DNA from: Microcaldota archaeon
GTDB lineage: Archaea; Micrarchaeota; Micrarchaeia; Anstonellales; Anstonellaceae
DNA length: 11,896 bases
Direction of reading: 5' to 3'
Assembly (NCBI GenBank): GCA_023248665.1
Contig: JAHFEC010000013.1
Span: 1 to 11,896, forward strand
Positions 1 through 6,972 of this stretch are shown here, piece after piece. Both the position numbers and the translations under genes were made by a program. How positions within the stretch are numbered: position 1 is the first letter of the stretch; the number at the start of each line of letters is the position of its first letter. The notes below the pieces were generated by a model that had not been told where the DNA came from, did no database searches, and saw only the letters and a program-made list of their open reading frames with translations.

Positions 1-10
1 AATATATAAA
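1..10 (-). promoter_or_regulatory. TATA-like box for a gene beyond the left edge
   Basis: On the minus strand the sequence reads TTTATATATT, 15 bp after the stop codon of the phosphatidyltransferase. It is a good match to an archaeal TATA box and would drive a minus-strand gene lying outside the window. That gene is not visible, so this rests on motif and location alone. Confidence 0.35.
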
Positions 11-24
11 ACTACCATTCGCTT

Positions 25-621
25 TCATCCGTTCCTGACAAAATAAATCGTCCTCTCGCAGAAAGTGCCAATTGACAAGAGCGTGGCGAACACCAGCGTC
101 CCCACCGCCCAAACCGCCATCCCGTAGATCAGGAACGCCAGTATGGCCAGATAGAGGAGCATCCGCTCCGGCCTTGACAAGATTCCGGACGGGGCTTTGG
201 ACACGTCCAGTTTCCGGTGGTCGGCGTACGCCGTCACGAACGAGGTCATGCAGGTGCCGAAGAAGAGGAGCATCACCAGCCACATCCAGCCGGGCAGCAT
301 GAAGTCGGGCCAGGGCAGGAGCATGAGGCCGAAAAGGAGCAAAAATTCCACCAGCCGATCCGTTATGCCGTCGATGAACGCGCCTTTTGCGCTAACCTGA
401 TTGCGCGCGCGTGCAAGCACCCCGTCGGCCATGTCGCAGAATCCGGACAGGGCGAAAAGCACGAGCGCGATGGCGAACTGTTTCGTCGCCAGGAAAAAGA
501 AGCCCACGAATGCCAAAAGAAGGGCGAGCAAAGTGACCTGGTTGGGCGAGAGCGGGAAATTCTTGAGCAGCCGGCCGGAGATGTCCTGTGCGGTTTTTCC
601 GATTCTCGAGTCTTTGAGCAT
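25..621 (-). CDS. CDP-alcohol phosphatidyltransferase, probable archaetidylinositol phosphate synthase
   Basis: Integral membrane enzyme that swaps the CMP of a CDP-lipid for an alcohol phosphate. Numbered from an upstream ATG at 666, the family signature D-x2-D-G-x2-A-R-x8-G-x3-D-x3-D is complete: D78, D81, G82, A85, R86, G95, D99, D103. About six hydrophobic segments surround it. Ino1 lies immediately upstream in the same operon, so the acceptor is most likely inositol-1-phosphate and the product archaetidylinositol phosphate, as described in Methanothermobacter. That substrate is inferred; the family also makes glycerol and serine lipids. Two starts are possible. ATG 666 lies only 7 bp after the ino1 stop and inside a small duplication. 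ATG 621 (198 aa) follows a GGGGGG run with 8-nt spacing, and the protein then begins MLKDS like a typical family N-terminus. I prefer 621. Confidence 0.88.
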   Translation of the reverse strand: MLKDSRIGKTAQDISGRLLKNFPLSPNQVTLLALLLAFVGFFFLATKQFAIALVLFALSGFCDMADGVLARARNQVSAKGAFIDGITDRLVEFLLLFGLMLLPWPDFMLPGWMWLVMLLFFGTCMTSFVTAYADHRKLDVSKAPSGILSRPERMLLYLAILAFLIYGMAVWAVGTLVFATLLSIGTFCERTIYFVRNG

Positions 622-650
622 AAAGAAAACCCCCCAAAGTATTTGTCTGG

Positions 651-692
651 CCTTACGTTTTACCATTTATGGCTTACGCTTTCCCATTTATG
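651..692 (-). repeat. 21-bp tandem duplication spanning the ino1 stop codon
   Basis: Two adjacent copies (651-671 and 672-692) match at 18 of 21 positions. On the minus strand the first copy encodes the Ino1 C-terminus (I-N-G-K-A-stop). The second repeats it in the same frame as A-I-N-G-K-T-stop in the gap before the next gene. The duplication also supplies the out-of-frame ATG at 666, which is a possible but doubtful start for the phosphatidyltransferase. Confidence 0.85.
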
Positions 693-1771
693 AAATCTTC
701 CGTCATCTGCCTTGCCACCGGGTCGGAATACTGCCTTGGCGGGTGCTTCATGAAGTAGGCGCTCGGCCCCTCGATATATCCTTTCAGGCCCCTGTCCAGC
801 GCGATTTTGGCGCAGCGTATGGCATCGACCGAGATCCCGCCTGAATTGGCCTTGTCGTCCACCTCGAGCCTCACTTCCATGTTGAACGGCACGTCGGCCC
901 ACATCCGGCCCTCGATGCGCATGAAGCCCAGTTTCGTGTTGGACAGGAACGGGATGAAATCCGAAGGCCCCACGTATATCTTGTCGTCCGCGAGCCTTTT
1001 CTTGAGCTGGCTTTGCACCGATTCGGTCTTGGAGATCCGTTTGCTCACCAGCCGGCCCTGCTCCTTCATATTGAGGAAGTCGGTGTTCCCGCCGACGTTG
1101 ATCTGGTATGTTTTTTCGATGACTGCCCCGCGCTCGTCGCAAAGGCGCGCGAGCGTGCGGTGCACGATGGTGGAGCCCACCTGCGCCTTGATGTCGTCGC
1201 CCAAGACGGGCAGGCCGGCCTGCTCGAACCGCTTGGCCCACGCCTCGTCGGATGCGATGAATTCGGGCATGCAGTTGACGAAGGCGCAATGGGTGTCCAG
1301 CGCCATCTGGGCCCAGTAGCGGGCCGCCTTCTGGCTGCCGACCGGCAGGTAGGAGAGCAGCACGCGCGTGTCGGTCTCCTCGATGTGTTTTTGGATGTCG
1401 GCATTGAGCTGTTCGAGCGGCTTGTTCTGGACCGGCTTGACCCGTTCCAATATGTAAATGCCCAGCCCGTCGAGCACCGGCGCCTCCTGCACCTTGACGG
1501 CGCTCTTGGGCATCTGGCTTTTCTCGACCCACTTCACCTCATTGGGGTACGTGTACACGGCATCGTTCAGGTTCTTGCCCACCTTCTTCTCGTCCACGTC
1601 GAAGGCGGAGGCGAAATTGATGTCGTCGAGCGTGTAGCCGCCCAGCACGGGGTGCATCAGGCCCGCCGCGTCGTCCAGTTTGTGGTGGCGGTAGTATTCG
1701 AGCCCCTGATACAATCCTGAAAAGCAGTTCCCGACCCCGATGATGCCGACGTTGATCTTGCCCTTGCCCAT
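674..1771 (-). CDS. ino1: Inositol-3-phosphate synthase (Ino1)
   Basis: NAD-dependent cytosolic enzyme that isomerises glucose-6-phosphate to 1L-myo-inositol-1-phosphate, the head-group precursor for inositol phospholipids. Counting from the GTG at 1780 (368 aa), an N-terminal Rossmann loop GIIGVGNCFSGL lies at 12-23, the family signature GDDIKAQVGSTIVHR at 194-208, NVGGNTDF at 228-235, and a conserved RMWADVPFN-type stretch near 292-300. Length is normal for archaeal and actinobacterial enzymes. ATG 1771 (365 aa) is preferred over GTG 1780 because GGGGTG ends 6 nt before it. The phosphatidyltransferase that would use the product follows directly. A leader with a hairpin and AT-rich promoter lies upstream. 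Confidence 0.95.
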   Translation of the reverse strand: MGKGKINVGIIGVGNCFSGLYQGLEYYRHHKLDDAAGLMHPVLGGYTLDDINFASAFDVDEKKVGKNLNDAVYTYPNEVKWVEKSQMPKSAVKVQEAPVLDGLGIYILERVKPVQNKPLEQLNADIQKHIEETDTRVLLSYLPVGSQKAARYWAQMALDTHCAFVNCMPEFIASDEAWAKRFEQAGLPVLGDDIKAQVGSTIVHRTLARLCDERGAVIEKTYQINVGGNTDFLNMKEQGRLVSKRISKTESVQSQLKKRLADDKIYVGPSDFIPFLSNTKLGFMRIEGRMWADVPFNMEVRLEVDDKANSGGISVDAIRCAKIALDRGLKGYIEGPSAYFMKHPPRQYSDPVARQMTEDFINGKA

Positions 1772-1777
1772 GTAAAA

Positions 1778-1783
1778 CACCCC
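1778..1783 (-). promoter_or_regulatory. Shine-Dalgarno site of ino1
   Basis: GGGGTG on the minus strand, 6 nt before ATG 1771. It overlaps the in-frame GTG at 1780 and so argues that this GTG is part of the ribosome-binding site and not the start. Confidence 0.6.
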
Positions 1784-1803
1784 TGCATTGAAGCGGATAC
1801 GCC

Positions 1804-1822
1804 GGATGCCCGGTCGGCATCC
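1804..1822 (-). promoter_or_regulatory. Perfect 7-bp inverted repeat in the ino1 leader/promoter
   Basis: GGATGCC (1804-1810) and GGCATCC (1816-1822) are perfect inverted complements around a 5-nt loop. The site lies 33 bp upstream of the ino1 ATG and just downstream of the TATA-like sequence, close to where transcription should begin. It could be an operator or an RNA hairpin. The sequence alone does not decide. Confidence 0.4.
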
Positions 1823-1825
1823 TGA

Positions 1826-1850
1826 CTATTTATGGATTATTATAATAGTA
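1826..1850 (-). promoter_or_regulatory. AT-rich promoter region of the ino1 operon
   Basis: In a GC-rich background the minus strand carries two TATA-like motifs, TTATAATA (1838-1845) and ATAAATAG (1826-1833). They would place the transcription start near 1815 or 1803 and leave a leader of about 30-45 nt containing the GGGGTG site. Which box is used is unknown. Confidence 0.45.
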
Positions 1851-1956
1851 GAAAATAAAAATAGATGGGCTGCCGGCCGGAACCGGGCGGGCCGCCCCGC
1901 GCGCCTTTCCGGCTCCCGCGCGGACCGCTCCGGTTTCCCATGCGAGGGGCCTCCGG
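1844..1956 (-). terminator. Possible elp3 terminator region (GC-rich then T-rich)
   Basis: After the elp3 stop codon the minus strand runs through about 90 bp of very GC-rich, partly self-complementary sequence (around 1885-1898). It then enters a pyrimidine stretch with T5 and T4 runs near 1851-1862. T-rich tracts are the usual archaeal termination signal. No coding frame is convincing here. The T tract also borders the ino1 promoter. Confidence 0.3.
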
Positions 1957-3816
1957 CTATAGTTTTTTCGTCATGTACGGCCCTTCCAGCCGATAGCCGA
2001 ATTTGCGGTAATACTCCCGCGCGCCCACGCCGGAAATGACCGCCATCTTGTCGCGCCCGGCGTCGAGCGCGATTTCCTGCGCGCGCGAAAGCAATCGCCG
2101 CCCCTGGCCGGTGTGCTGGACCAGCGCCGAGCCGCCCGCGCCTTTCTTTCTGGCGCCCGCCTCTTTCCCCTTCTCCCCTATTTCGGCTTCCTGCCCGTAC
2201 ACGTGAAGCTCCCGGACGAGCGCGGCTACTCCGTCGGGGCGGGAAACTTGGCCGTTTCCCCCTCCTTTCGCGGTTCGCGGGTCGATCTCGGGCCGATGGC
2301 TTTCGGGCGGAAGGCGCAGGCGGACGAACCCCGCCAGCAGGTCCTGCTCAGCATCCTCGAACGAGATGAAATATTCCCGCCCGCCCGACGCCTCATACGC
2401 GCGCTCGACCATTTCAAGTTCGAGTTTTTTCTTTTTCGCCGGCCCGTCCCTCCGCGCGTTTTTTCCTCCCGGCCCGCCTCTTTGCGACTCTTTTCTCTCC
2501 CAAGAGAACACCTCCCGGCAGCGGATGCAGCGGCACTTCTCCCCCCGCCCGTCCAGCGCCCTCATCACCATCTGGTGCAAATTCCCGGCCTTCACTCCGG
2601 CCGCGATCTTCTTGGCCGGGATGTCGCGCTGCATCCTCATCACGCGCACCCACGGCGGGAAATATCTCGTCGCCTCGACGATGCGCTCCACGGCCTCGGC
2701 CGAATCGATGGGCGCAAACCGCCCGTTTTTCCATTCTTCATGAAGGCCCGTGCCGGGGATGACGAGGCACGGGTAGAGCTTGAGCATGTCCGGGCAATAG
2801 GCCGGATTCTCAAAAAGAGCGCGCAAGCTGGCCACGTCCTTCTCGTGCGTCGAATAAAGCCCGGGCATGTAATGGTAGCCCACCTTGAACGCCGCATTTT
2901 TGAGGTTCGCCGTCGTCTCCTGCGTGCAGCGCACGTCGTGCCCCCGCCGAACCCGGCGCAATACCTCGTCATCGAGGCTCTGCACGCCCAGCTCCACCCG
3001 CGTGGCGCCCCATCCCAATATCTCGTCGATATGCCCCCGGTTGCACCAGTCCGGCCTCGTCTCCACTGTCAGGCCGATCACCCGGTGCTCGGCCGTCTCG
3101 TTGGTTTCTTGCGCTCCGGCCAGCGTCCGGCTTTTTTGGCCGTTGAACGCCTCGTAGCATTCGTGCACGAACCGGTTCCGGTAGTCTTTCGGGACCGAAA
3201 GGAACGTGCCGCCCATCAGGATCAGTTCGCATTTCTGGGCGGGCTGGCCCAGCGCCTCGTACTGGGCGAGGCGCGTGTCAATCTGCCTCTTGGCGTCAAA
3301 ATCGTTCTGGATCGCCCGCATCGTCGCCGGCTCGAATCCGGTGTATGATTTGGGGGCGAAAAGCATCCCGTCCATTCCCGGGCTGCCGGCATCCCGGCGC
3401 GCGCCCGGCTTGGGGTCATGGCACATCCCGTCTCCCGGGCTCGTCGCTCCGAAGGCATTGCGGGGCCCGCCGCCCGTTCCGTCCTTCTCCTTCTTTGCGG
3501 CATCGGCCATGGCGGTCGGGCAATAGGTGCATTTGCCGGGGCAGGGGAATGGCGCCGGCATCACCGCCACCGGCGTCACGCCCGAGCCGGTGCGCGTGTG
3601 GCGCGTGGAGAGGAGGGCGACCATCTTGGCGGTGCGCTCGCGCGCCGGCAGGCCGGCGAGCACGGCCGCGTTCTTCGGGACCCGGCCGACTTTCGTCTCC
3701 ACCGCAATCCTGTTCTTGAGCCTCTCGATATCGGCTTTCGGGTTTTTGCGCAGTTCTTCGGCTAGGCGGGACGCGAATGCCTTCAGGCGTTCCTCTCGGC
3801 TCTCGTCTTCATCCAT
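1957..3816 (-). CDS. elp3: Elp3-type tRNA uridine(34) acetyltransferase/radical SAM enzyme
   Basis: Uses acetyl-CoA and radical SAM chemistry to install the carboxymethyl group on wobble U34 of tRNAs. In archaea it acts without the other Elongator subunits. Of 619 aa, the cluster-binding CPGKCTYCP has C92, C96 and C99. SYTGFEPATMRA is at 157-168, GLTVETRPDWC at 248-258, and ELGVQSLDDEVL at 275-286. A zinc motif C428-R-C-x2-C433 follows. A C-terminal GNAT domain has the acetyl-CoA loop QHTGQGRRLL near 567-576 and ends YYRKFGYRLEGPYM. At 619 aa it is longer than the usual 530-550. The excess sits in Gly/Lys/Arg-rich insertions at about 102-152, 440-465, 511-528 and 545-560. The start at 3816 fits a leaderless promoter. 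The long open frames on the opposite strand are composition shadows. Confidence 0.95.
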   Translation of the reverse strand: MDEDESREERLKAFASRLAEELRKNPKADIERLKNRIAVETKVGRVPKNAAVLAGLPARERTAKMVALLSTRHTRTGSGVTPVAVMPAPFPCPGKCTYCPTAMADAAKKEKDGTGGGPRNAFGATSPGDGMCHDPKPGARRDAGSPGMDGMLFAPKSYTGFEPATMRAIQNDFDAKRQIDTRLAQYEALGQPAQKCELILMGGTFLSVPKDYRNRFVHECYEAFNGQKSRTLAGAQETNETAEHRVIGLTVETRPDWCNRGHIDEILGWGATRVELGVQSLDDEVLRRVRRGHDVRCTQETTANLKNAAFKVGYHYMPGLYSTHEKDVASLRALFENPAYCPDMLKLYPCLVIPGTGLHEEWKNGRFAPIDSAEAVERIVEATRYFPPWVRVMRMQRDIPAKKIAAGVKAGNLHQMVMRALDGRGEKCRCIRCREVFSWERKESQRGGPGGKNARRDGPAKKKKLELEMVERAYEASGGREYFISFEDAEQDLLAGFVRLRLPPESHRPEIDPRTAKGGGNGQVSRPDGVAALVRELHVYGQEAEIGEKGKEAGARKKGAGGSALVQHTGQGRRLLSRAQEIALDAGRDKMAVISGVGAREYYRKFGYRLEGPYMTKKL

Positions 3817-3838
3817 AACCAGAATATGAAAAAAAGGG

Positions 3839-3846
3839 TAAATAAA
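3839..3846 (-). promoter_or_regulatory. TATA-like box of elp3
   Basis: TTTATTTA on the minus strand is centred 26.5 bp upstream of the elp3 ATG (3816). That predicts transcription starting at or next to the start codon, so a leaderless mRNA. No Shine-Dalgarno motif precedes the ATG, which agrees. Confidence 0.55.
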
Positions 3847-3903
3847 CGCGCTGGATAGCCTCCTTGCTTCCCGGCCCCATCTGCCGCTCTTTTTCGGGTT
3901 TTT

Positions 3904-4722
3904 TTATCTTCCGAACGGCCATCCCAGCAATCCGGCGAGCGAATACACCGGCATCTCGAGCGTGGGGAACAGCAGCACGCCGTTGGAGGTGGCTTTCATG
4001 TCCGAGATCAGGTCGCTGTGCACGTCCAGCTCCACGGGTTGGGTCTGCGAGATGAGGCCGGAGGACGCCGAGCGCGAGTCGATGGACATCTTGTAGTTCG
4101 CCTCGTCATTGCCGACCACTTCATACACGATCTTTTTGGAGGCTCCGCCGGCCAGATAGACGCTCTTGCTCAAGGCCCAACTGGATATGTTCTCGGACGT
4201 GATCTCGAAGCGGTCGCTGGCCGTTCCCATATTGGTGAGCGTCACCTCAAAGCGCGCCGGCTGTCCGGCCCCCACTTGCAGCATCTGGGGTTGCACGTCC
4301 ATGCGCAAGAGGTCGCGTTTGACATGCACGAGCAGGCTGAACGGGAATTGCCCGCCGATATTCTCCCGGCCCCCGGCATCGTCGATCCGCACGGGGAGCG
4401 TGTAATCCCCGTCCGGGCTGGCAGGGTCCACGGTGACCTCCAACAGCATCATGTCGGGGTAGACCACGCCGGGCTTGGCGCTCCATCCTTGGGGCAACCC
4501 GGTCACGGCGGCGTCATCCCACTGCCCGAGGAACTGCCCGTCTTTCTTGACCACGTAATCGATCTTGATCTGGAAAGTCTGGCCCGGCCCGACGGTGCCG
4601 TAGTCCACTTGGCTGCCGGGCATCACGAGCGCGTTCGGCTGCAAAAGTTGCAAGGGCTCGACGGCCCATGTGAGCGCGCCGGCGAGCATCAGAAGGGCCA
4701 CGAGGGCCGTGTATGATCGCAT
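3904..4722 (-). CDS. Secreted or membrane-anchored beta-sandwich protein, function unknown
   Basis: A 272-aa protein with an N-terminal hydrophobic signal (about 5-20, ALVALLMLAGALTWA). Two beta-rich regions follow. Residues 28-135 carry alternating strands. Residues 138-225 resemble NEW3/CARDB-type domains, with FEVTLTNMGTASDRFEIT (158-175) and a terminal strand VELDV. The C-terminus (245-270, GVLLFPTLEMPVYSLAGLLGWPF) is hydrophobic and could be a membrane anchor. There are no cysteines or catalytic motifs, so a structural or binding role on the cell surface is likely but unproven. Starts at 4728 and 4722 are both possible. 4722 has GAGGGAG six nt upstream and lies 25.5 bp from a TATA box. 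Longer upstream frames overlap thpR antisense and are not credible. Divergent from thpR. Confidence 0.75.
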   Translation of the reverse strand: MRSYTALVALLMLAGALTWAVEPLQLLQPNALVMPGSQVDYGTVGPGQTFQIKIDYVVKKDGQFLGQWDDAAVTGLPQGWSAKPGVVYPDMMLLEVTVDPASPDGDYTLPVRIDDAGGRENIGGQFPFSLLVHVKRDLLRMDVQPQMLQVGAGQPARFEVTLTNMGTASDRFEITSENISSWALSKSVYLAGGASKKIVYEVVGNDEANYKMSIDSRSASSGLISQTQPVELDVHSDLISDMKATSNGVLLFPTLEMPVYSLAGLLGWPFGR

Positions 4723-4744
4723 GCCCATCTCCCTCGTCCAACCA

Positions 4745-4750
4745 TTATAA
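4745..4750. promoter_or_regulatory. Palindromic TATA box shared by two divergent genes
   Basis: TTATAA is self-complementary. Its centre (4747.5) is 26.5 bp from the thpR ATG (4774, plus) and 25.5 bp from ATG 4722 (minus). It is the only TATA-like sequence in the 51-bp gap, so one box may serve both directions, with leaderless transcripts each way. Against this, GAGGGAG at 4729-4735 would be outside a minus-strand transcript that starts at its ATG. Confidence 0.55.
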
Positions 4751-4773
4751 AGATTGCTCCGGCCATTGGAGCC

Positions 4774-5577
4774 ATGCGCCTCTTCGCCGCCCTCTTCCCG
4801 CCCGATGAAATCGTCGCGGATCTGCTCGCCTTGCGCGAGAAGATGCTCTCGCCCTATTCCCCGCCCCCGCCATTTGCGCAGAACCGGCTCACCCGCGAGG
4901 GCCTTCTTATCCAACCGTCCAGCGCGTGGCGGCCCAGCCCGCGAGAGCAGCTGCACATCACCCTGCAATTCATCGGCGACGGCATCAGCTCGCACCAAGC
5001 CAGCCGGATCAAAGAGGCCCTGCATTCGATCGCCGTCCCCGGAAAAAGCATCCCCCAAACCCCGGACGAAATCGACGATTCGCAAAAGCGGCCGAACGAA
5101 CCCGACGGTGCGTCAAGCCGCTCGAGTGAAACCGCCGACGCGCAAAAGCGGCCGAACGAACCCGACGGTGCGTCAAGCCGCTCGAAAAAAACCGGTGCAT
5201 CCGATTCCGGCGGGCCCCGCGATTCCATCCATTCATTCTCCATCGAGTGCTCCGGCGCGGGCGCCTTCCCGGATCCTTCCCGTGCCACGGTCATCTGGGC
5301 CGGCGTGAAAAGCGGGGAACTGGCCCGGCTGGCCAACGCCGTCGGCGTTTCCCTCGCGCCCCTCGGCTTTAAGCCTGACCGTCCCTTCAGCGGACACATC
5401 ACGATATTGCGGAGCAAATTTGCGCAGGATGCGCGGGCGCTCATCGCCCCGTTCAAGGATGCGCGATGGAGCGTCCATCCCTGGCGGGCGGATTCCTTCT
5501 GCCTCATGGACAGCCGGGTGGTGCTCGGCGGGCACGAGCACGAGGAATGGGCGCGTTATCCTCTTCATCAGGATTAA
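4774..5577 (+). CDS. thpR: RNA 2',3'-cyclic phosphodiesterase (2'-5' RNA ligase family) with internal repeat insertion
   Basis: Member of the 2H phosphoesterase family (LigT/ThpR), which hydrolyses 2',3'-cyclic phosphate ends of RNA and joins tRNA halves in vitro. Both catalytic H-x-T motifs are present: HIT at 61-63 (HITLQFIGD) and HIT at 208-210 (HITILRSK). The N-terminus MRLFAALFPPDEI is typical, so the start is secure. The protein is 267 aa against about 180-190 for the family. The excess is a proline-rich stretch at about 26-55 and a hydrophilic insertion at about 92-150, between the two motifs. The second insertion holds two copies of QKRPNEPDGASSRS. Both motifs and the C-terminal core are intact, so the enzyme is probably active. 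It is followed 24 bp later by cca, a tRNA end-processing partner. Confidence 0.92.
   Translation: MRLFAALFPPDEIVADLLALREKMLSPYSPPPPFAQNRLTREGLLIQPSSAWRPSPREQLHITLQFIGDGISSHQASRIKEALHSIAVPGKSIPQTPDEIDDSQKRPNEPDGASSRSSETADAQKRPNEPDGASSRSKKTGASDSGGPRDSIHSFSIECSGAGAFPDPSRATVIWAGVKSGELARLANAVGVSLAPLGFKPDRPFSGHITILRSKFAQDARALIAPFKDARWSVHPWRADSFCLMDSRVVLGGHEHEEWARYPLHQD
5081..5185 (+). repeat. Tandem repeat, 60-bp period, inside thpR
   Basis: A 45-bp stretch at 5081-5125 is repeated without a mismatch at 5141-5185. Similarity fades into the ten flanking bases upstream (7 of 10 identical). The period is 20 codons, so the frame is kept. Each copy contains AGCGGC and GCCGCT as inverted halves 24 nt apart. 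Exact identity at synonymous sites suggests a recent duplication. Confidence 0.95.
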
Positions 5578-5601
5578 AAACCTCCCCTGCCTGCCTTTTG
5601 C

Positions 5602-6972
5602 ATGGCCTCCCCGAAGCTCCAGCCCCTTCTTAAGGACGTGCGCCGCCGCCTGCGCCCGGGCGCGGGCGAGATCCTGCTTCTCGAGCGCGTGCGCGAGCGG
5701 GTCTTCGAGCGCCTGCGAAAAACCGTCCCGAAATCCGTGGGCATCGGCCTGATGGGCTCGGCGGCGAAAGGCACCTTCCTCAAATTCAACCGCGAGCTGG
5801 ACATCTTCCTCATGGTGCCGACGACCATGAGCCATCGTGAAATGGGCCAAAAAGCCCTCGCTTGGGCCAAGAAGGCGATGCGCGGCTGCAAAACCGAATT
5901 GAGCTATGCCCAGCACCCCTACCTGAAGGCCTATCTTGACGGCGTGAAAATCGACATCGTGCCCTGCTACAAGATCGAGCGGGTGGAGCGCATGGGCAGC
6001 GCCACCGACCGCTCGCAATTGCATGTCAAATGGGTGTGCGAGCGCATCACGCCGGCCCAGCAGGACGATGTGCGCCTGCTCAAGCAATTCCTCAAATCCT
6101 TGGGGATATACGGCGCGCAATCGCGCGTGGAGGGCTTCTCGGGCTACCTCTGCGAGTTGCTCATCCTGCATTACGGCTCGTTCGAGAAAACACTCGAGGC
6201 GGCGGGCGCGTGGAAGCAGCCCGTCCTCGATCCGGCCCGCCATCATGCCGACCCGGCCGCCCTGCGCGCCAAATTCCCGGACGCGGCGATGGTGGTCATC
6301 GACCCCGTGGACCCGGAGCGGAACGTGTCGGCCGTGGTGTCGCACACCTCGCTGTCGCGATTCGTGCTCGCGGCCCGCCGTTTCCTCTCCGAGCCGGGCA
6401 TTTCCTATTTCTTTAACGAGAAGGCCGTGCACGGCGCCAAGAGCCTGCGCGCGCTCATCGCGCGCCGCCAGACGCACACGCTCGTCCTCTTCATGCCCTC
6501 TCCCGACAAGGTGGAGGACGTCCTCTGGCCTCAGCTTCGCAAGACCGCCCACGCCCTCATCTCGGTGCTCGAGCAGGGCCAGTTCCGCCTCTTAGGGCAC
6601 TATTTCTGGGCCGACGGGAAGGATTCGCTCATCCTCTTGGAGACGCTTGACCACGAGCTTCCGGCCATCCTGCTCAAGAAAGGCCCTCAGGTCTGGCACG
6701 CCAAAGACGTGGAATCGTTCATTAAGGCGCACGAGGAGGCGGGCGCGCTTAATTTCCACCTCGAGCACGAGCGCATCGTCGCGGTCCGGCTGCGCAAGCA
6801 CCGCACTCCCAAGGAGGCGCTGGAGGCCGCGCTCAAGAAGCCGGAGCGCCTGGGCATCCCGGCCCCGTTCGCGCGCGCCATGAAGAAAATAAAATGGGGC
6901 ACGGCCTACGATCTTGTCAAGAATCCGAAATGGCGCGCCGTCGCATCCGATTATTTCACGCGGCGCTTATGA
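5602..6972 (+). CDS. cca: CCA tRNA nucleotidyltransferase, class I (archaeal)
   Basis: Adds or repairs the 3' CCA of tRNA using CTP and ATP without a nucleic acid template. The 456-aa length is normal. The nucleotidyltransferase motif MGSAAKGTFL at 51-60 is followed by E65-L-D67. The third acidic residue is D118 in VKIDIVPCYK. These correspond to the E59/D61/D110 triad of the Archaeoglobus enzyme. Conserved archaeal blocks follow: DRSQLHVKW (136-144), GIYGAQSRVEGFSGYLCELL (169-188, adjoining LKQFLKSL), VVIDPVDPERNV (232-243) and LARKKGPQ-like LLKKGPQVW near 357-365. No Shine-Dalgarno motif precedes the ATG. It lies 24 bp after the thpR stop and is probably cotranscribed with it. Its last 6 bp overlap the end of a converging gene. 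Confidence 0.96.
   Translation: MASPKLQPLLKDVRRRLRPGAGEILLLERVRERVFERLRKTVPKSVGIGLMGSAAKGTFLKFNRELDIFLMVPTTMSHREMGQKALAWAKKAMRGCKTELSYAQHPYLKAYLDGVKIDIVPCYKIERVERMGSATDRSQLHVKWVCERITPAQQDDVRLLKQFLKSLGIYGAQSRVEGFSGYLCELLILHYGSFEKTLEAAGAWKQPVLDPARHHADPAALRAKFPDAAMVVIDPVDPERNVSAVVSHTSLSRFVLAARRFLSEPGISYFFNEKAVHGAKSLRALIARRQTHTLVLFMPSPDKVEDVLWPQLRKTAHALISVLEQGQFRLLGHYFWADGKDSLILLETLDHELPAILLKKGPQVWHAKDVESFIKAHEEAGALNFHLEHERIVAVRLRKHRTPKEALEAALKKPERLGIPAPFARAMKKIKWGTAYDLVKNPKWRAVASDYFTRRL

Noticed and set aside
1013..1720. Plus-strand open frame of 235 codons opposite ino1
   Set aside because: Covers the conserved Ino1 frame on the other strand and shows no domain pattern.
2113..3348. Long plus-strand open frame (411 codons) opposite elp3
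   Set aside because: Lies entirely antisense to conserved Elp3 motifs. Its Arg/Pro/His-rich composition is what GC-rich DNA gives by chance.
4723..5085. N-terminal extension of the gene ending at 3904
   Set aside because: The 119 upstream codons are antisense to thpR and end in the intergenic promoter. A clean signal peptide begins at 4722.
5081..5185. CRISPR-like repeat
   Set aside because: Only two units, in frame within a conserved gene, with no spacer-like variable segments.
5233..6552. Long minus-strand open frame (439 codons) opposite cca
   Set aside because: Antisense to the conserved CCA-adding enzyme and thpR. No recognisable motif, and composition is a codon-usage shadow.
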